From assembly GCF_000195295.1 (NCBI RefSeq), contig NC_015388.1, forward strand, positions 3,061,001-3,125,000: 64,000 bases of DNA, in the 5' to 3' direction. Source of the DNA: Desulfobacca acetoxidans DSM 11109. Lineage in GTDB: Bacteria > Desulfobacterota > Desulfobaccia > Desulfobaccales > Desulfobaccaceae. Position 1 is the stretch's first letter. Each line of letters opens with the position of its first letter. This document shows, piece by piece, positions 61,321 to 64,000 of this stretch. A program made the translations under genes and the position numbers. The notes under the pieces were generated by a model, which worked only from the letters and a program-made list of their open reading frames with translations, did no database searches and was not told the origin of the DNA.

Positions 61321-62234
61321 TGCGCCTGGCTCTGAAAATCGACGTTGACACCCTGGTGGGATTTAAAGAGGGTGTTCCGGCCCTGTTGGCTTTATTGGCC
61401 CAGAAGGGCATAAAAACCAGTTTCTTTGTGGCCATGGGGCCGGATCATTCCGGTCGGGCCATCCGCCGCCTCTTTACCCACAAGGGATTCCTGCAGAAAA
61501 TGCTGCGGACCGGCGCGCCGCGGTTGTACGGTTTCAAGACCATGTGTTATGGGACAATTCTTCCCGGTCCCCCTATTGCTGCTTCCGCTCCCGAACTGCT
61601 GCACAAGATTACTGCGGCCGGGCATGAATTGGGGCTTCATGGCTACGACCACGTCCGTTGGCAGGATTCCTTAAGCCGACTTTCCACCCCGGCGGTGCTT
61701 AAGGAAATAATCCAGGCCCAGAAAGTTTTTGTAGAGATCATGGGCTATCCTGCAGTCTCCTTCGCGGCGCCGGGTTGGCAATGCACCGCAGCCGCTTTGG
61801 ACGTCCTGGTACAGGAAAAATTTTATTATTGCAGCAACACCCGAGGGTATGGTCCTTACCTTCCCTGCACGCCCGACCGAACCTGGCCGTTGTTAGAGAT
61901 TCCCACGACGCTTCCAACCATGGATGAACTGTTGGGACTAAATGGACGCACCGGGGCTGATTTTAACCGGGAGATTCTGGCCAGCCTCAAATCCGGACAG
62001 ACCCAAGTATTGACGATTCATGCCGAAGTTGAGGGTCGACTGTATGCAGCAGAGTTTTCCTCCCTGCTTGATCAGATTCAGGACAAAGGGGTAAAATTCA
62101 TCCGTCTGCTTGATTACGCCCAGGAGCTTTGGCGATACCCGGAGCTTTTGGAAAAGGCGGAAGTTGCACCGGGAAGGTTGCCAGGACGGGCTGGAACTGT
62201 TAGTTGCCAGCACTCAAAGAGAGGCACAGTATGA
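61320..62234 (+). CDS. arnD: Ara4FN-undecaprenyl-phosphate deformylase (polysaccharide deacetylase fold)
   Basis: 304 residues from the ATG at 61320, overlapping the previous stop by one base. NodB-type motifs: KIDVDTL (metal/catalytic Asp near 9-11), GHELGLHGYDHVRW (His pair near 104-108) and a late LTIHAEVEG. Length and motif variants fit ArnD. Removes the formyl group from the lipid-linked sugar before transfer to lipid A. ArnT, ArnC and ArnB are not in the window. Confidence 0.88.
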   Translation: MRLALKIDVDTLVGFKEGVPALLALLAQKGIKTSFFVAMGPDHSGRAIRRLFTHKGFLQKMLRTGAPRLYGFKTMCYGTILPGPPIAASAPELLHKITAAGHELGLHGYDHVRWQDSLSRLSTPAVLKEIIQAQKVFVEIMGYPAVSFAAPGWQCTAAALDVLVQEKFYYCSNTRGYGPYLPCTPDRTWPLLEIPTTLPTMDELLGLNGRTGADFNREILASLKSGQTQVLTIHAEVEGRLYAAEFSSLLDQIQDKGVKFIRLLDYAQELWRYPELLEKAEVAPGRLPGRAGTVSCQHSKRGTV

Positions 62235-62965
62235 GAGTGGCGGTTATTATTCCGGCTGCCGGAACCGGGCGACGGATGCACCAAGCCACCCCCAAACAAT
62301 ATCTCTGTCTCGGGGGCAGACCCATATTGGCTCATACTCTTGAGGTCTTTGAGAACCTGCCCGAAATCAATGAGATAACCGTGGTAGCCCAAACCAAGGC
62401 CTTGGAGTTCTGCCAGAACCAAATCATCACCCCCTTCGGATTTAAAAAAGTGCTACGGCTGGTGCCTGGCGGTAAAGAGCGCCAAGACAGCGTCTACAAC
62501 GCCATTAAGGCCTTACAGCGGCAGGATGACTACGATCTTATCGTAGTGCATGACGGCGTACGGCCTTTTGTCACCCCGGAGGAAGTTCGCCGGGTAATCG
62601 GTGCCGCCTTAGAGCACGGGGCAGCGATCCTAGCCACGCCGGCCAATGATACCGTGAAAAAAGTTAACCACACCGGCCGCATCCAGAAGACCCTGAACCG
62701 TCAGGATATTTGGCTTGCCCAAACCCCTCAGGCTTTTCAGGCTCCTATCATCTGGCGGGCCTTCGTTGAGGCCTACGGCCGAGATTTTTACGGTACCGAC
62801 GAGGCCTCCCTGGTGGAGGCCATCGGGATACCAGTCTTCGCGATTCCCGGTTCTGTTTACAACATTAAAGTAACTACACCCGAAGACCTGGTCCTGGCAG
62901 AGGCCATCTTGGCACTCCGGCAGCAATCTCGAACTACCACCCGGGACAGAAAAGATCAGCCATGA
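62231..62965 (+). CDS. ispD: 2-C-methyl-D-erythritol 4-phosphate cytidylyltransferase
   Basis: 244 residues from the ATG at 62231 (ATGA overlap with arnD); the longer open frame to 62204 is unnecessary. Third step of the MEP isoprenoid pathway. Motifs: IIPAAGTGRRM (nucleotide loop), GGKERQDSVYNAI, VHDGVRPFV and the DTVKKV region. The next gene encodes the following-but-one enzyme, IspF. Confidence 0.95.
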   Translation: MRVAVIIPAAGTGRRMHQATPKQYLCLGGRPILAHTLEVFENLPEINEITVVAQTKALEFCQNQIITPFGFKKVLRLVPGGKERQDSVYNAIKALQRQDDYDLIVVHDGVRPFVTPEEVRRVIGAALEHGAAILATPANDTVKKVNHTGRIQKTLNRQDIWLAQTPQAFQAPIIWRAFVEAYGRDFYGTDEASLVEAIGIPVFAIPGSVYNIKVTTPEDLVLAEAILALRQQSRTTTRDRKDQP

Positions 62966-63447
62966 CGACGATACGGGTTGGAAACGGCTACGACGCCCAT
63001 CGTCTGGTGAGCGGCCGCCCCCTGATTCTGGGCGGAGTGGAAATCCCTTATGCTTTGGGGCTGGCCGGGCATTCCGACGCCGATGTCCTCACCCATGCTA
63101 TTGGCGACGCCTTGCTGGGAGCAGTGGGGGCCGGAGATTTGGGCCGCCATTTTCCGGACAACGACCCGGCCTGGAAGGGCATCTCCAGCCTGATCCTGTT
63201 AGCCCGTATCCTGACGGTGGTCCACGCCCGGGGCTACCGCGTCGGCAATGTGGATGCCGTTATTATCGCCCAGGCCCCCAAACTCTCTCCCTACGTCCCC
63301 GAAATGATCTCCCGCCTAGCCCCGGTTTTGCAAGTTCAACCAGCAGCGGTAAACATCAAAGCCACCACCACCGAGGGCATGGGTTTTACCGGCCGGGGCG
63401 AGGGCATCGCCGCGACCGCGGTGGTGCTAGTGGAAAAAATCTCCTGA
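62962..63447 (+). CDS. ispF: 2-C-methyl-D-erythritol 2,4-cyclodiphosphate synthase
   Basis: 161 residues, complete. Forms MEcPP from CDP-ME-2-phosphate. NGYDAHRL (metal Asp/His), LAGHSDADVLTHAIGDALLGA, HFPDND and the C-terminal TTEGMGFTGRGEGIAA are all present. ATGA overlap with ispD. Confidence 0.96.
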   Translation: MTTIRVGNGYDAHRLVSGRPLILGGVEIPYALGLAGHSDADVLTHAIGDALLGAVGAGDLGRHFPDNDPAWKGISSLILLARILTVVHARGYRVGNVDAVIIAQAPKLSPYVPEMISRLAPVLQVQPAAVNIKATTTEGMGFTGRGEGIAATAVVLVEKIS

Positions 63448-63459
63448 TCTAACTCTTCC

Positions 63460-64000
63460 ATGCGTTACGAAGGCCCTATTTACCGTCCCCCCAGCGAAGC
63501 CGACAGCCTCCTGATCCAGGCTACGGTCGGTTGCCCTCACAATAAGTGCACCTTCTGCATGGTTTATAAAGATAATGTACGCTTTAAGGTGAGAGCCACG
63601 ACAGAGATCAAAGAAGATCTGGACGAGGCTTATAAAATCTACGGCGACGCCATCCGGACACTGTTTCTCCCGGCCGGCAACACGATTGCCATGCCCACCG
63701 CCGCCCTGGCAGAGATCTGCCGTTATAGCAGGAAATTATTTCCGCGCTTGCAGCGCATCACGGTCTATGGTTCGGCTCCCTACATCAATCAAAAAGGGAT
63801 AATCGAACTCAAACAACTGGCAGAGGCCGGTCTGAGCCGGATTCATGTCGGTCTGGAGAGCGGTGATGATGAGATCTTGAGGCGCGTCAAGAAAGGCTGC
63901 AACCAACAGATACAGATCGCCGCCGGTCGGATGGTACGACAGGCCGGTTTGGAACTGAGCGAATACGTCATTTTGGGTCTGGGCGGCAAAGAGCGAACCA
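63460..64000 (+). CDS. Radical SAM protein, 3' end outside the window
   Basis: 180 codons visible, starting at ATG 63460 (MRYEGPIYRPPSEADS). The cluster-binding motif CPHNKCTFC (three Cys in CxxxxxCxxC-like spacing, near 27-35) with following MVYKD, the strand FLPAGNT, and RIHVGLESGDDEILRRVKKG mark a B12-less radical SAM of the HemN/MiaB-like Elp3 superfamily. No substrate can be assigned. It lies 12 bases after ispF, so it is probably co-transcribed. Confidence 0.85.
   Translation, partial: MRYEGPIYRPPSEADSLLIQATVGCPHNKCTFCMVYKDNVRFKVRATTEIKEDLDEAYKIYGDAIRTLFLPAGNTIAMPTAALAEICRYSRKLFPRLQRITVYGSAPYINQKGIIELKQLAEAGLSRIHVGLESGDDEILRRVKKGCNQQIQIAAGRMVRQAGLELSEYVILGLGGKERT

Overview
The window reads as a chromosomal stretch of a Gram-negative anaerobe, most likely a Desulfobacterota (former Deltaproteobacteria) member of the Desulfobacca/Syntrophobacter kind. 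That placement is inferred from a biotin-dependent transcarboxylase-type gene set, a CoA-disulfide reductase fused to rhodanese, Ara4N-type lipid A genes, a phosphate-selective porin, a PEP-CTERM protein and a large type III CRISPR locus. I have no 16S or database evidence.

Layout. 1-3.3 kb: the 3' part of RNase R and a PEP-CTERM secreted protein. 3.4-26.7 kb: a CRISPR-Cas island. It is bounded on the right by an intact tRNA-Ala(GGC) gene (26653-26728, minus) and on the left by a degraded direct repeat of that tRNA's 3' half (3405-3447), the pattern left by integration at a tRNA. The island holds a long minus-strand operon: cas10 with GGDD and no HD domain, Cas7-like RAMPs, csx10, a small helical protein, a Csx19-like protein, two large TIGR03986-type RAMPs, two CARF-type sensor genes each overlapping a possible effector (a six-helix membrane protein and a PIN-like nuclease), and an RT-Cas1 fusion. 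This is a type III-D-like system with a spacer-acquisition module. No cas2 or cas6 is visible. Two arrays with the same 37-nt repeat and the same ~0.5 kb leader flank the operon; the second copy still carries a stub of cas1.

The strangest part is inside the arrays. Between CRISPR repeats sit many tandem copies of a four-helix-bundle (23S rRNA intervening-sequence, IVS) cassette with terminal inverted repeats. Every copy that contains the 5' part has the same internal amber codon. Full copies recur at about 480 bp and truncated copies at 215 bp, and some are duplicated in pairs.

26.8-35.1 kb: recJ, a UPF0173 hydrolase, a TrkA-type potassium channel, a lipoprotein, a DUF1573 protein, hisB, a histidine kinase and an HD-GYP response regulator. 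35.8-42.8 kb: an acyl-CoA carboxyltransferase, a small subunit and a pyruvate carboxyltransferase-biotin carrier protein, then an acyl-CoA synthetase/ACP/acyltransferase fusion. 42.9-50.9 kb: an anti-sigma-kinase/GNAT fusion, a nickel-transport-like periplasmic protein behind a candidate structured leader RNA, and a TolC/HlyD/ABC export operon. 51.1-57.1 kb: CoA-disulfide reductase, porin O/P and three small membrane or secreted proteins. 57.6-64 kb: an enolase-superfamily epimerase, split arnA, arnD, ispD, ispF and a radical SAM protein cut by the window end.

How the parts work together. Intact Cas10 GGDD, Csm3-like aspartates in the RAMPs and two CARF proteins fit a cyclic-oligoadenylate signalling defence with a membrane arm and an RNase arm. 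The RT carries YADN instead of YADD, so its polymerase activity is in doubt.
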